Positions 22,546-34,406 of a DNA stretch of 64,000 bases are shown here, one piece after another. The position numbers were made by a program, and so were the translations under genes. Within the stretch, counting starts at the first letter, position 1; the number at the start of each line of letters is the position of its first letter. A model generated the notes under the pieces. It was not told the DNA's origin. It searched no databases and saw only the letters and a program-made list of their open reading frames with translations. Source of the stretch: Cryptomeria japonica (lineage: Eukaryota > Streptophyta > Pinopsida > Cupressales > Cupressaceae). The stretch lies in assembly GCF_030272615.1 (NCBI RefSeq), contig NC_081415.1, positions 598,305,335 through 598,369,334 of the forward strand. The letters are read 5' to 3'.

Positions 22546-25093
22546 AAAAAATAGAAGGTTAGCCTTCTTCTGAGGTTGGTGGGCTTTGTTCTCAATGTGC
22601 AATCAATCCCTAGGCACAAATGGGATTCTTCCAAACCTTTCTCGTATCTCCTCCTCTCTATTCAACACTATTTGCACCCTATTGTATTGGACATCACTCC
22701 TCCTAACCTTCCATGCTAAGGCATTCAAGTCTGAAATGAGGTCCTCTTGTGTGTCACCAAAAATGAACAAGTTTGGTTGTCTAACTGGCTGAATCTACCA
22801 TGGTTTACCTAACCTTGTTTGCACCTTTAAGGATTTCAATCATATTAATGTGTTGACTGAGCATCTAAATAGGTCTGCAAAGTATGATGATTGTCCTTTA
22901 CCCTTCAATAGTGAAGATATCCAAATTGGATGCAAAGAACATAAGGTTACTCAAAGCAACTTTCTAGGTGCAAAAGGTCAATTTGATCAAATGGTTCAAT
23001 ACAATGTTTTGGATATTGTAGTAGGGTGTCTTAGGTCTCTACTCATTAGTTTTGATGATTTGAAACAACCAATTGCTTCCCCTTCCTTACCGATTTCATG
23101 AATTGGTCAAATTTGCTCCAAAAAGGCTACTAGAATTAGCCCTACTTTTTAATGAAATTTGTTCACCCTGTTCAACCTGCTAAACTTCATGACAAACCCT
23201 TGGAGATGTGGTCATTTTATATTGAAAGCTCAAGGATTTTTGCTATGGCAAGTACTGTACGGACTGTTTTAGTGCTGTCCCACAAAATGTGCAATTTTCA
23301 AGGGTTTTTGAGGTTTCTAGTGAGGGTTTGCAATTTACAAGTCTTCCTCATGATAATAGACCAATTTAAATGCTTCAAACCTTGCTTCCACATATACCAA
23401 ACACTTCCAAGGACTTAAAACTCATCTTCTAATATTGACATTTTATCAAATAGTTATCATATTGCTGCATTTTCTCAGAAATAACAGTCCAAAAACAGGG
23501 ACAGCGATGTTTTCAAGGTTTTGTAAGCTTTGTTTAACTTTAATAAAGTAATTACAATGAAAATATATCACATATGAATGCAATAATGCCTTGAAAATAG
23601 TTGGAGTAACCTGCAAGCAAGTATGAAAGGGTCTTTTTATGACTGTTGGTCTCTTATCCGCCTTACTGCACTTTCACAGTCTTAGAAACTGTGACAATTT
23701 TAATCTCTCTGTTTTGACCTATTTCTTCATGTTGTCCCTGGCTTGCAAGAAGGTATAAATGGCATGATAGAGTAGTGCACATAACCTCTTCAAAGATCTT
23801 AATGAGTTGAGTACTTAAAGGATGACACAAATCATAAAAACATTATGTGATTGTGACAAAGAATACACTATTTTTAGGATCCTTATTTAGGTCCTTTACA
23901 ATCAAAATGTGTAATCTATCTTCTTCACATTGAAACTATTTTCAAACACATTTCCATTTTGCATAAAAGAGGAATCCCTCATTTCACACTAACCATTTGG
24001 GAGGTTGGCAATGAGGTTTTATCCAATGAAACAGTGACTCACTGTTTTTTTTACAATCTGATTACACCTTTGTTTCTTGCCACCAACCAAGTCATGAGAG
24101 AGACAAGGATGGTAAAGTACAATGAAGACTCTTATCAACTTGATTCTTCTTCAACTCTTCAAAGTACAGTGCTATGAACAGCAAAGTACCATTCAAACAA
24201 ATTTAAGAATACCCAAGCCAAGTTGCTCACTTCACACACTTGCCATGGGCTTATAAACACTTGTGCATTGCTAGAAAAAGAAAATAGATGTATGGTACAG
24301 TATGTACAAAGGATCCAACAAATTTCCTCAAAGCCATGGATGAAGAGACTTTGAAGAAATTAGTTGGACCATGAATAATCTTCCATTGGAACCACAAAAC
24401 AATGCCTTTTTCAAGAGCACTTCAAACAAAACTTGTTCCAAACCCCAAGAAAAGATCAGAGATCACTAGTAAAACATCAAAGGAGATCACATCACTCAAA
24501 AACAGGTTCAGTACGGACTCATGGAGCCATGGTACGGACTGTACTCTCAAAAGTGCAGAAAATTAGTTAAAAACTCACAAAAATGAGAGCAAAATAAGTA
24601 TTTCTCTTAATTTTCCAAAATGAACAACCCATAAAATGATTGGAACATGGTTTATATACATGTGCCAAATTTTTGAAGCCCTTGTATGGACAGGTACAGG
24701 CTGGAACTAACCAAAACCACCAAAAACCACTTTTTGACAACTTTTGACAACTTTTTGACAACTTTTGTTGCTCAAAAATTGCATTTTGACTTCCGGTGAC
24801 TTGGCACTCAAACCAATGACTCAAAATCATCTAGAAACACTAAATAAACATGCTCCAATGACTTTCAAGGCTTTCCAACATCAAAAATTCAAAAATGCTC
24901 ATTTGGACCCAAAATTGACAATTTTTAGCCTGCCGAGCAAAAAAACAAAAATCTTGCAAACTCTTAAACACAAATGAGTTCCAAGCCTTATTAAACCTAC
25001 TAGAAGCATAAAATAAACACACATGATTAATTTGCAATAAAATGTTATACCTGCTAGGATTTGAGCATTCAGGTGCTCAGGTGCTCCTGCACC
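22546..25093. mobile_element. Unclassified 2.5-kb insert in Y pol
   Basis: The Y reading frame breaks off after ...ADQLADDL at about 25094 and resumes with PHHAPMIDD at about 22545. The sequence between is foreign to pol. AGGT flanks both sides, perhaps a 4-bp duplication. On the - strand, 22600-22800 encodes a segment homologous to the leader ORF of X. The words GTACGGACTG (near 23258 and 24531) and AGTACGGACT (near 24508), and TTTTGACAAC repeats (24731-24765), recall leader minisatellites. This looks like the leader of another gypsy-type element, but no LTR ends were found. Confidence 0.6.
22586..22800 (-). pseudogene. Leader-ORF fragment homologous to the X leader ORF
   Basis: The - strand frame reads QPNLFIFGDTQEDL, then LNALAWKVRRSDVQY, then REEEIRERFGRIPFVPRD before a TGA. 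It aligns with the X ORF at 9727-9930 (QPNL, DSQQEI, LAWDLRRSAPQY). Function is unknown. A TAG lies just upstream of the conserved part. The + strand ORFs over the same bases are shadows. Confidence 0.55.
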
Positions 25094-26412
25094 AGGTCAT
25101 CTGCTAACTGATCTGCGATAGCTTGTCCTTTTATTGCTTTTCTGTCCACATACTTGATGTCGAATTCACTCAGGATCATTACCCATTTGGCTAGTCACCC
25201 AGTAAGTGTTTCTTTATTGAGAAGGTATTTCAATGGATCGATCCTTGCGACTAACTTAGTTTTATGAGTTAGCATGTAATGTCGTAATTTCTATGAAGCA
25301 AAGACCACAGCGAGACATGCACGCTCAATTGGTGTGTAGTTTAGCTCATATCCCACCAATGTGTGACTGATATAGTATACTACCTTTTCTTTGCCCTCAG
25401 CAACCTGGTGTGCTAAGAGTGCCCCTAGTACTATTGAAGTAGCTGATATGTATAGTAATAAAGGCTGAACTGGAACTGGTGGCATCCAAACTGGCGGATT
25501 CAGAATATAATCTTTGAGTATCTGGAAAGCCTGTTGACAGTTATCATCCCATTTGAATTTGATGTTTTTATGTAGCAAGTGTTGAAAAGGATTACACTTA
25601 TCTGCAAGTTGTGCTATGAATCTTCATATGGACTAGAGTCTCCCTTGCAAAGATCGAAGCTAACTGATGTTTCATGGTGGTTACATCTCTAGGATAGCCT
25701 TGACTTTTGCTAGATCGGCTTCAATTCCTCTTTTTGACACAATGAATCCCAGGAGCTTCCCGGAGGTTACTCCAAAGACACATTTCTTGGGGTTTAATCT
25801 TACTTTATATTTTTCCAACCGATCAAAGATGATCAAAAGTATGTCCAAATGTGTATCTCTATCTATTGATTTACCCAAGAGGTCGTCAACATAATCTTCC
25901 ACAGTTATGTGCATGAGATCATGAAAGATAGTAGTCATGGCTCTTTGATATGTAGCGCCTGCATTTTTTAGCCCAAAGGGCATGACATTCCAATAGAAAG
26001 TTCCCCAAGGACAAGTGAATGTTGTTTTGTGCTGGTCTTCGGATGCAATTTTTATTTGATTGTAACTAGAGAATCCATCCATCAAGGATAACATCACATG
26101 ACCTGCTGTAAGATCGATAATCAAGTCAATATTTGGTAACAGAAAATCATCCTTAGGACAAGCTTTGTTGATGTCTCTGAAATCTGTACATATTCTGATA
26201 CTATGATCTGGTTTATTGACAGGTACTAAGTTGGAGATCCATTCAAGATAATCAATTGGGCGTATGAATCCGACATCCAATAATTTCTCAAGTTCTATTT
26301 TGACTAATAATGCCACTTGTGGATGCATCTTTCTTAATTTTTGTTTCACTAGTTTTGCCCCCGGTTTAACTGTCAAATGATGCATTACCAAATCTGGATC
26401 TAATCCAAGCAT
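25094..26412 (-). pseudogene. Element Y reverse transcriptase and RNase H
   Basis: RT (25681-26412, 243 codons open) starts with LRKMHPQVALLVKIELEKLL, continues with RICTDFRDINKACPKDDF, and has the YVDD box as VEDYVDDLLGKS near 25890. RNase H follows with KWDDNCQQAFQILKDYI, LLLYISATSIVLGALLA and YYISHTLVGYELNYTPIE. Stops occur near 25290, 25195 and in the RT-RNase H junction. The frame ends where the unclassified insert begins. Confidence 0.88.
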
Positions 26413-26554
26413 ACCAGCGTATGACCATGCAAAGTTGATTTGTCATTCCATGAAGAAACTTATGAATTTTGACCATTCTGACTCTGTCAAAGATTGAGCC
26501 AGGAATATGTTGTGTGGAACTTCTTCTATACCAATGTTTTTTTGATAGTCTCCT

Positions 26555-28363
26555 CTACCAACATGGATGACTTTTCTCATATGATGCTGGGAGAATGTCG
26601 AGCCTTCCATCTTCAGGTGCCTCAGGGAGATTTTCGCCCTTAGATACGTCCTTTCTTTTTACTTTTTTGGGGTCAGACAGTGCCACAGTGTGGTTCTCGC
26701 CATAAGACCCTTGGTTTGTTTTTATTTTTATATTTTTGTGACTAGAAGGCCTGACACCCTCACCGAAATATGCCACGCTGTTGAGTTCTATAGTGTATCC
26801 CACTTTATGGTCCCTAGGGGGAAGATCATCTTGTATGCCAAGATAGTCAATAAAAGCTTCATCATTTTGGAATGTGTCAAACTGTGCAGGTCCTTCATGG
26901 TCCCAATCAATAAGTTGGTGGTGAACAAGGGGAAGCCCTTTGATGTCCTCAAAGTTAGCCGGGTTAAGAGCGAGGATGCAGTTATATTCAGGTATGTCGA
27001 GGTAGTTATCGAGGTCATCATTGGCACTCTCCTCATCAATCTCAATCGTGAACGAATCTAGATTATCATCACTAGTAGCGCATTCCGGGATAGGTGTTCT
27101 CATTCTATGTGATTTCAACCTAGGACCTAGAGGCGAAGACTGTATGGGATCCTCTGGGGTTGTTTCTTGACCAACTTTGAATTTCCTATTAAATTCCTCT
27201 TCTTCTGCTGGTTCACTTGGTTCTCTGAATGTCTCGGTGAGCTCATAGTCACTAGAGGATTTGTTTGAACCCCATTCCCATTCATTGGAGTCTGTGGAAT
27301 AGCGATTTTCTTGTTGAATTTCGGAAGCTTTGATTTGTAATGCTTCTTCTGTCTTTTGAGTGTGGACCTTGGAAGTCATGAAACCAAGTCCCTTCGAGCA
27401 TTCCTTTTTGAATGTCAATTCAAGTTGTAAAGGTTCAATGATGCCTTCCTTTCTTAACCCAAGAGGGCTTTTGCCATCATACCCAAATTTTTGTAGAATC
27501 TTGAACCCTTTGCCATACTTCTTACATGGTATACTGATGTGATCTTGTGTATCATTTTCAAGGTCTTTGTAAAGCATTTTGTATAAGTCTTCCTCTTCCA
27601 GTTCACCCCATCTTTGAAAGATAGTAGGGTCCCATTTGAGTATAATGATAGATACCTGCTTATTAGGATGTGGTCTTCCATATTCTTTTGGTGAATTCAT
27701 GACTTGTTGTAAGTACATGGTTTGATTCAAAGTGTATTCACCCATGCCCTTGTCCTGGAATTTGCCCTTAAGTTCACCTTGTTTTGATGTCGAAGGTTTT
27801 AATGACTCAGGATCAATGTATGCAGAAGAAGGAATAGCTTCGCGATTACTGGGAATGATGGTCTCAGTTTTTGGTCTCAAGCTATTGCAATATATGAATG
27901 GATTAGGATCTCCATTAACTATTATTTCAACTCCATTGTGAGGAAACTTGATGCATTGGTGATATGTAGATGGGAACACCCTCATTTCATGTATCCAAGG
28001 ACGTCCTAGCAATATGTTGTATGTGAGATCAAGATCTAGTACTTGACAAACCACATCCTTTGTAACTGGCCCAACTCTGAGAGGTAAGGTGACTATGCCC
28101 TTGGATGAACGCTCTTCATCATCATATGATTTGATGGTAATTTTGTTTGTAGAATTCACAGCTTTATCAGAATATCCCAATTGTTTAATAGTGCTCAATG
28201 TAGAAATGTTTAGACCTACTCCTCCATCTATCAAGACTTGTTTGATTCTATGTTTGTGTATGAAGGCTTCAATGTGTAATGGTGCATTATGTGGCTGACT
28301 TACGGAGGCGTCATCGGCTTCTGTGAATGTAAGGGAGTGTGGAATGGAAAGGTATCCCACCAT
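26555..28363 (-). pseudogene. Element Y protease, G-patch and linker (602 open codons)
   Basis: The active-site motif is VLIDGGVGLNISTLSTIKQL near 28190-28250, with the conserved LLGRPWIHEM about 90 codons later. A G-patch follows at about 27440-27530 (YGKGFKILQKFGYDGKSPLG), then an acidic, Ser/Glu-rich linker leading to RT. It is the longest open stretch in Y. The frame belongs to one Gag-Pol polyprotein; the start at 28363 is only where the last stop lies, not a true start. Confidence 0.82.
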
Positions 28364-28558
28364 GGCTTGAAACTAGTCCACGTTCATATCAGTAGGAACA
28401 TAAGTGTCTCTCAAAATTTTGTCAAGAATAGCTTTATGTGCAGGAGATATGCATAAAAGCTCAAGGATGGAGATGGGTGCAAGTGTCTTCCCTAATTGTT
28501 CTACAAGGTGGTACTCAGGCTTGGTTGATGAAGAAGCAGTGTTTTTAGCTGGAGCACC

Positions 28559-30803
28559 TTACAAAGTGAATTTACCTCGATGAGTTGTGACATTACATTC
28601 GGAGGTAGGTTCGGAAGAAGATCCAATGCCTTTTAGGACAATCTTGGGTCTCTGGGTAGAATTCTTGGGGGTTTTGTCCTTGATGATAATAGTAGCGACA
28701 TAATTATCCATTGAAATGTGATTGATAGTTGAATCATAGTTGTAGGATGCTCTGGTATAGTTGGTTTGATCATCTATGGCTGCAGCTTTTCCCTTGTCAT
28801 GTTTTGGGAATGGTTCCTTAAACATTTCATGTTCTTGATTGGATGAGTGCCCTTCAATCTCAATGTCACCTCTATCAATAAGATCTTGTATGATGTTCTT
28901 CAGCCGATGACAATTTCTTGTTTTATGACCCTTTCTTTTATGGAATTAACAATATTCATCATCATTCCACCAATTTGGTTTGACCTTTGGCTCATATGGC
29001 GGAAGATCTGGAATTGTGATTACTTTGTTTGCCACTAGCTTCTTGAAAACTGACTCAAGTGGTTCTCCCAATGGGGTGTACTTCCTTCGTGATCTAGAAG
29101 TTGTTTGAGTATTCACTTGATTGTTTGTAGAGCTTGATCCCAAAAAAGCGATTTTGGGTCACACTGTATTGGCATCAACAACACCATCATTGACTATGTT
29201 CTTTTTTTTATTCCAAAATCTTGGCTTATATTTTCCTTTAAAGTCATCTTTGTTTTTTCTTGAATATCTTAATGACTCCTTGTTCAATTAGGACCTTTTC
29301 TATCGCTAAGCCTTTTTCAATGACGTCCTTGAAGGTGGACAAACAAGCTTTCCTTAGATCATAGCCAATGTCTTTGTTAACATTCTGGGTGAACATCTCT
29401 ACCATTTGTTTTTCTGGAATTTCACAAGATCATCTACTGGCTAGATTCCTCCATCTTTGTAAAAATGATGCAAAAGACTCTCCCTCTTTTTGCTTGGTGT
29501 TGCACAAGGTAGTGACTGATATGTCTGTCTCTATGTTGTAGGAGAAATGTTGAATAAATGCCTCTGCTAAGTCACCCCATGACTTAATTCTAGGTGGAAG
29601 TTGAGAGAACCATTCCATAGCTTGATCACCTAGGCTTTGTGGGAATAATCTCATCAAATATGTCTCTTCTGAAGCTACCTCAATGCAAGCTGTGAAAAAC
29701 TATCTTATGTGTGCCTTAGGATCCCCTTTTCCTCTATACTTATCAAACTTATGTGTCACAAAGTGTGTAGGGAAAGGAGGCATTGGAATGCTCTTGTCAA
29801 ATGGATAAGGACATATGTCTCTCATTGTGTAAGTTGGCTTCGGTGTATTTATGTCCTTCATTTTCTTTTGTAAGTCCCTGATTTGCTATTCCAAATTGTT
29901 CTTCAATGGAGACTAACTTATTGGACCATACCCCATGCTTGAGGCACCAATTGGAGGAGGAGCATGTTGCATATATGGATGATATTGATCATACACATGT
30001 TCATATGGAGGAGGTCTATAGTGATGCTGCGCATATGGACCACTTGGTATAGAGTCATGATGAGGAATGGAATATCTACTTTGTCCATGTATACCATACT
30101 CTACAGGCATGTCATGAGTTTGTTCTAGTGTGTTGCCCCCAAATTTGACGTGGGGTTTCCTTGTGTCCAAATTTTGAGCATGCCTTTGAATATCCACTTG
30201 CTTTGGTGGTTGATCCTTAGCATTGGTATGTGGTTGAGCATATTGTTCTGCATAAGACTTCCATAATGGTCTGCGAAGGTGAGTATCATATGCTTGACCA
30301 TGTGTATGTGGGACCTTTGGTTTTTGAAACAAAGATGATGGTGATTCAGGCACCATATGTGGTCCTCTATTGCCTCCACTATTAGGCCTCTTTTGATCCA
30401 TGTTGGAGTGAGTTTGTTGCAAAGGTCAATTTTCCATTATTTGAGACATGTCAAAATCATGAGGGATCTTGGCTCCACTTTGTGCCATCACTTGTAGAAA
30501 GTATTGTCTATCTCTCCTCATTATTTCCTCAACCAATCGATTAAAATGAGGATTCATAATGGTGTCTTCCACTTCTGCTGAATGTACAAAAAAATTGTCC
30601 ATATTGTCATTGTGTGTATCATTGTTGTTTGTAGTGTCCATGTTCTCAACATTTGGAATGTTTCTATAGGCATCCATGTCAGGTAATGTAGTATGATCAA
30701 AATTGAAAAAGATATCATTGTCGTACTCATAGGAACTCATGTTTGCGGACTCTTGAGCCTCTTTAACTTCTCTCCTAGATTTTTGGGAACGGGTTTCAAC
30801 CAT
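28559..30803 (-). pseudogene. Element Y gag
   Basis: It starts at 30803 with MVETRSQKSRREVKEAQESA. It has an acidic Asn/Asp-rich N-terminal part, then a His/Pro/Tyr-rich part (29913-30422), then the Gag domain (FDKYRGKGDP near 29730, SLGDQAMEWFSQLP, WGDLAEAFIQHFS, near 29430-29657). A zinc-binding motif FHKRKGHKTRNCHRLKN follows near 28890-28950; its first Cys is next to a stop (DDEYC). Several stops and frameshifts break it. It is related to X gag across the core but not in the N-terminal part. Confidence 0.85.
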
Positions 30804-32024
30804 GAACTAGGTATTGACCAAGATGTGTGAGACTAGATGAAAATGGAAAAGAGTATGGAAGACCAAGAATTGGATGGAATGTAAATAAATCTAAAGTTTA
30901 CTTGCAATGTCCAAAATGTAAGACCAAGTATGTATGTAGTAGAGTAGGTGTGGCTTCCAAAGAGAGGATAGTTTCTCTTGACGAGGTAAGTTGACCTCGA
31001 CTCTAAGTAAGACCAAATGAGACCCAAAGGTGATAGACCTTGATGAGGGACCACTTAGCAAAATGTTGTTGTATGTAGTGTGTTGACAAAGTATGATGAG
31101 GACAAGCAAGTGACCTTTTGACTCAAGTTACAAATGGGAATGTAATGTGAGGTGTAAAGAAATGATGGACTTTGTGAGACCCAAAGATAGGTTGAATGCT
31201 AGATGAAAACCTAAAGAGATAACCTAGGAAGCTCAATAAGTATGAAACTGACTTGTTTGTTTGTTGGACTATAAAAGTTTTTTCAATTCTGAACACAAAT
31301 GTGCCTGTATATTGCACAGACGCAATTTTCTGACACAGACGCGAGTCTGAGATTTTGTAAATGCAATGTTGATTCTGAGAACACAGACATGTTTCTTCCC
31401 TTCACAGATGCAGTTATACAACACAGACGCTATAATGTCAAACACAGACGCGCTTCTGCAAACTTTGTGCAATTTTTCCTATATGTGAAGTTTTTGTTGT
31501 GACCAAATCTGAATGTTTGACTATTTTTTCATGACAAGATGACATAGTGTTGATGAGGACTCAATGTTTACAAGTGTCTAGACAAAAATGACTCAAAGAA
31601 AAGTGTGTTGTTTGATGTAAAATTATTTTGCATACACTTGAAGACACAGAAGACACAATGTTTTGCTGTTTGGTCTTGAATATTTGAATGTTCAAAATAA
31701 GACAAGCACAATTCTTATGGCTGGCCAAGACAATAGTTGTTGATCCCACATGGAGTTTTACCCCAGAGGCTACACTATTCAAAGCGGATACTTAGATGCT
31801 TGACCCCACTGGCTCCACCTTCGGCACTCACTTCTCGGGGCAGCCAAGCATCAGTCCCCACAAAAACTCCTTGTGGCGAACTTTGTATCTCTACTAAGAA
31901 CCGTATGTGTGTGGGCCACTACCAGAGGTCCAACCTCATGCCCCAACAACTAGAAGGATTTGGGCTGCTAAAACAAAAAGGTGCTAGTAAGGGCATCCGC
32001 TCGTGTGGCCATACATGCAACACT
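30804..32024 (-). other. Leader of element Y
   Basis: Non-coding. It holds the GCGTCTGTG minisatellite at 31295-31460. The block at 31740-31990 (CTCGGGGCAGCC and neighbouring GC-richer text) loosely resembles the X leader near 10460. No primer-binding site like that of X or D was found next to the LTR, so it appears deleted. Confidence 0.6.
31295..31460 (-). repeat. GCGTCTGTG minisatellite in Y leader
   Basis: On the element strand, GCGTCTGTGTT, GCATCTGTGAA, ATGTCTGTGTT, GCGTCTGTGTC and GGCACATTTGTGTT recur at intervals of about 22-40 bp. The words match those upstream of the PMD gene (16488-16752), which lies on the other strand. Confidence 0.8.
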
Positions 32025-32755
32025 TTCAAACACAAAACCCTAGCCTAACAACAACAAAGATCCACCATAACATATGAAGATTACCTAAGACAATGCAAAT
32101 CAAATGAAATTACAAAGATTATACCATCACATGTCCAATAGGGTTTGGATCTCCATTCTTCCTATCTCCATTGATCTTGCTTGATATATTTGCTCTTAGA
32201 TTTTATGTGCACAAGAGCTCAACAAAGAACGGAAATGCGGTTGCAAGTAGGATCTCCTATGAAAAGCGTAGTGTAGTCAAATGCATAAATTGATTAGCCA
32301 GTTAGGGTTTGATAATGAAGGAAGCATCTCCTTATATAGAAGACACTATAAGAAATGGAGGGATAAGATTGAGAGGTGTAAAAGAGGTCGGCTATGATTA
32401 GAGGGTAGGTAAAGAAAATAATAAAATAATGAAAGGGGTAGGTAGTGTATGAATTAAGAGATGAATGACATGTGTCATGGGTAGAAAAGGTTAATGAATT
32501 AATTAAATAAATAAAAATTTATTTAATTAATAGAGGAAGTGGGATAATTAAATAAATAAAAGTATTTATTTAATTTAGGAAAAGGATAATTTAAATAAAT
32601 AAATGTATATATTTAAATGAGAAATAAGGCTAGAAGAGGATAAATGAATTAATTAAATAAATAAAGATTTATTTAATTAATAGAAGAATTAAGCTTAGAT
32701 AATTAAATAAATAAAATATTTATTTAATTAGACTGGACAATTTTAGGTGTCTACA
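32025..32755 (-). repeat. 5' LTR of element Y, missing its 3' terminus
   Basis: It is nearly identical to 13474-14203 but lacks the last 46 bp of the LTR (TGTATATGG... on the + strand), which are replaced by unrelated leader text. The outer end ...GTGTCTACA is intact and is followed by the duplication TATTT (32756-32760). It carries the same AT palindrome array. Confidence 0.85.
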
Positions 32756-33227
32756 TATTTAAATTGGGGAATTAATCATAATTAATTAGCTAATTAAATA
32801 ATTGAAAGAAACTATTTAATTATTTAGAAATTGAATTTAATTAAATAATCTAGATTATTTAATTTAAAGGATTAAATCATAATTAATTAAATAATAAATG
32901 TTTAAATAATATTTAGAAAAGGGTTAAATGATTAGATGATTAGAGATAGAAATTGAATAATTAGTAATTTATTTAAATAATAAAGATTCTTTAAATTGGG
33001 GAATTAATCAAAATCAATTAAATAATAAATATTTAATTAATATTTAGAGAATGGTTAAAATGATTAAATGATGATAGAAATATAAGATAGAATAATTAGT
33101 AAGATGACGAAGAAATATGAAATTAGAAGAATAAGATTAATTAAATTAATTAAATAATTAAATAATTATTTAACTAATTAGAAGAATAATTAGTACATGA
33201 TCAGTGAGACATTTTTAGGTGTATACA
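32756..33227 (-). repeat. 5' LTR of element X, 5' portion
   Basis: This is the rest of the X LTR after the Y insertion; 32756-32760 is the right copy of the Y target duplication. Two more units of the AT-rich LTR repeat begin TTTAAATTGGGGAATTAATC at about 32757 and 32993. The outer end on the + strand is ...TTTTTAGGTGTATACA, so the element starts TGTATACACCTAAAAATG. GTTGG (33228-33232) follows. Confidence 0.8.
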
Positions 33228-34406
33228 GTTGGTTGTGCAAAAAATGTGTCTTGCCTCGGAGAATCTTCAAAAGAGAGGGTTTCAGGGGTCTTTTGTCTAT
33301 GTTTTATGCAATAAAATTGAGGAGAATAGTTTGCACCTTTTCTTTCATTGCTCCTTCACTAGGAAAATTTGGCATTGGTGGTGGGGAGTTTGGAGACATG
33401 ATTGTGTTCATGTTATCTCTCTTGTATATTTTTGGAATTGTCTTGGTAGGCCTCCTTCTAAGACTCCTTTTCTTGAGGTGGCTTGGGATATCGATCTAGG
33501 CTTCATCATTTGGTAGGTGTGGGTGGAAAGAAACCATAGGATTTTTCTAGATAATAAGAAGATGTTGCAACACATGTGGCTGCAAGTTATTAATATGATA
33601 TAGGAAAATTTGGTGGCTAAGTGTGACCTTTCTGTAGAGGTTGATCCTATAGACTTGCAAATTGTTTAGAACTTGAACATTTTTGGTATGGGATTTAGAG
33701 GTGCCTTTTGCAAGAAGTAACAGGTCAAGTACATGCATGGTAAATAGAAGGTTCATCATGATGGTAAGTGGTTTCCCCCACCTTTGGGGACCCTCAAGAT
33801 CAATACTGTTGGATCCTCTAGGATAAATCTGAGGCATGTTGGAGTTGGAGAAATTGGTAGGGATAGTTCTGGAAAGGTAATCTTCTTATTTTTTGAGTAT
33901 AAGGTTTGGCAGACCAATAATTACATGGAGGTGTTGGCTATCCTCTTGGCCCTTGAAAGAGGATGTTCTCTTGGTTGGAGTAGGATTATTTGTGTTTCTG
34001 ATTCTCAAGTGGTTGTGGATATGTTGAACCGACGGAGGAAGGATGATGTGGATTGGCACTTGGCTATGGTGGGCAGATAGATTATTTGTTTGAGTGTCTC
34101 CTTAGAGTCAGTCTCTTTTTGTTATATTCCTCATGAGTGGAATAGGCCAGCTGATTATTTGGCTAAGTGGGCTTCTAAATGATTGGAGGGTTGGAATGTT
34201 GGAGATTGGGGTCAATTGCCCTTGGATTATGTTCATAATCTTGAGATGATGGTTAGGGAAGACATTGCTAATTAGTTGTGGCCCTTTTGGGGGCTCTTTT
34301 GTTAGTGCTTCTGGTGTTGGTTTTCTTTTGGATTTGTTGTTCTTGGGATTTGTATTATTATCTCTGATTGAATAAATTTTTACCCTTCTTTTTAACCAAA
34401 AAAAAA
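33228..34406 (+). pseudogene. LINE 3' fragment: zinc-binding RT domain and RNase H
   Basis: This is the C-terminal part of a plant LINE (non-LTR retrotransposon) ORF2. First comes the zf-RVT region (ENSLHLFFHCSFTRKIWHWW, about 33310-33400). Then an RNase H of the RVT_3 type follows (33780-34260) with GEIGRDSSGKVIF, NNYMEVLAILLALERG, CVSDSQVVVDMLNRR and EWNRPADYLAKWASK. The first catalytic Asp (usually in TDGSS) is Val here (TVGSS). Frames shift near 33510 and stops follow at 33601, 33667 and later. The 3' end is a run of nine A at 34398-34406. The 5' part is cut off by element X. Confidence 0.85.

Larger units (their letters stand above)
13428..32755 (-). mobile_element. Ty3/gypsy element Y (Tat-like) with antisense PMD gene
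   Basis: This full element of about 19.3 kb reads leftward: 5' LTR 32025-32755, leader, gag 30803-28559, protease, G-patch, RT-RNase H, second RNase H, integrase ending at 20708, a long 3' region, polypurine tract at 14204-14220 and 3' LTR 13428-14203. It is flanked by the 5-bp duplication TATTT. The 3' region holds a PMD gene on the + strand and the solo LTR F. An unclassified insert at 22546-25093 interrupts pol. Every coding part is decayed. Confidence 0.88.
1..33227 (-). mobile_element. Ty3/gypsy element X (Tat-like), 3' end off window, split by Y
   Basis: X reads leftward. Its 5' LTR occupies 12378-13427 plus 32761-33227, its primer-binding site lies at about 12358-12377, and its gag-pol runs from 9551 to 1829. 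The domain order is Gag, protease, G-patch, RT, RNase H, a second RNase H and integrase. That order with a second RNase H before integrase is known for the plant Tat lineage. No 3' LTR was found in 1-1828, so the element ends beyond the window. Everything from 13428 to 32755 is the younger element Y. The right edge joins a LINE, with GTTGG as the presumed target duplication; its partner is out of view. Confidence 0.85.

Noticed and set aside
22850-23101. + strand ORF with protein-like composition inside the Y insert
   Set aside because: No recognised domain, and the neighbouring conserved reading is on the opposite strand; support is too weak for a gene call.
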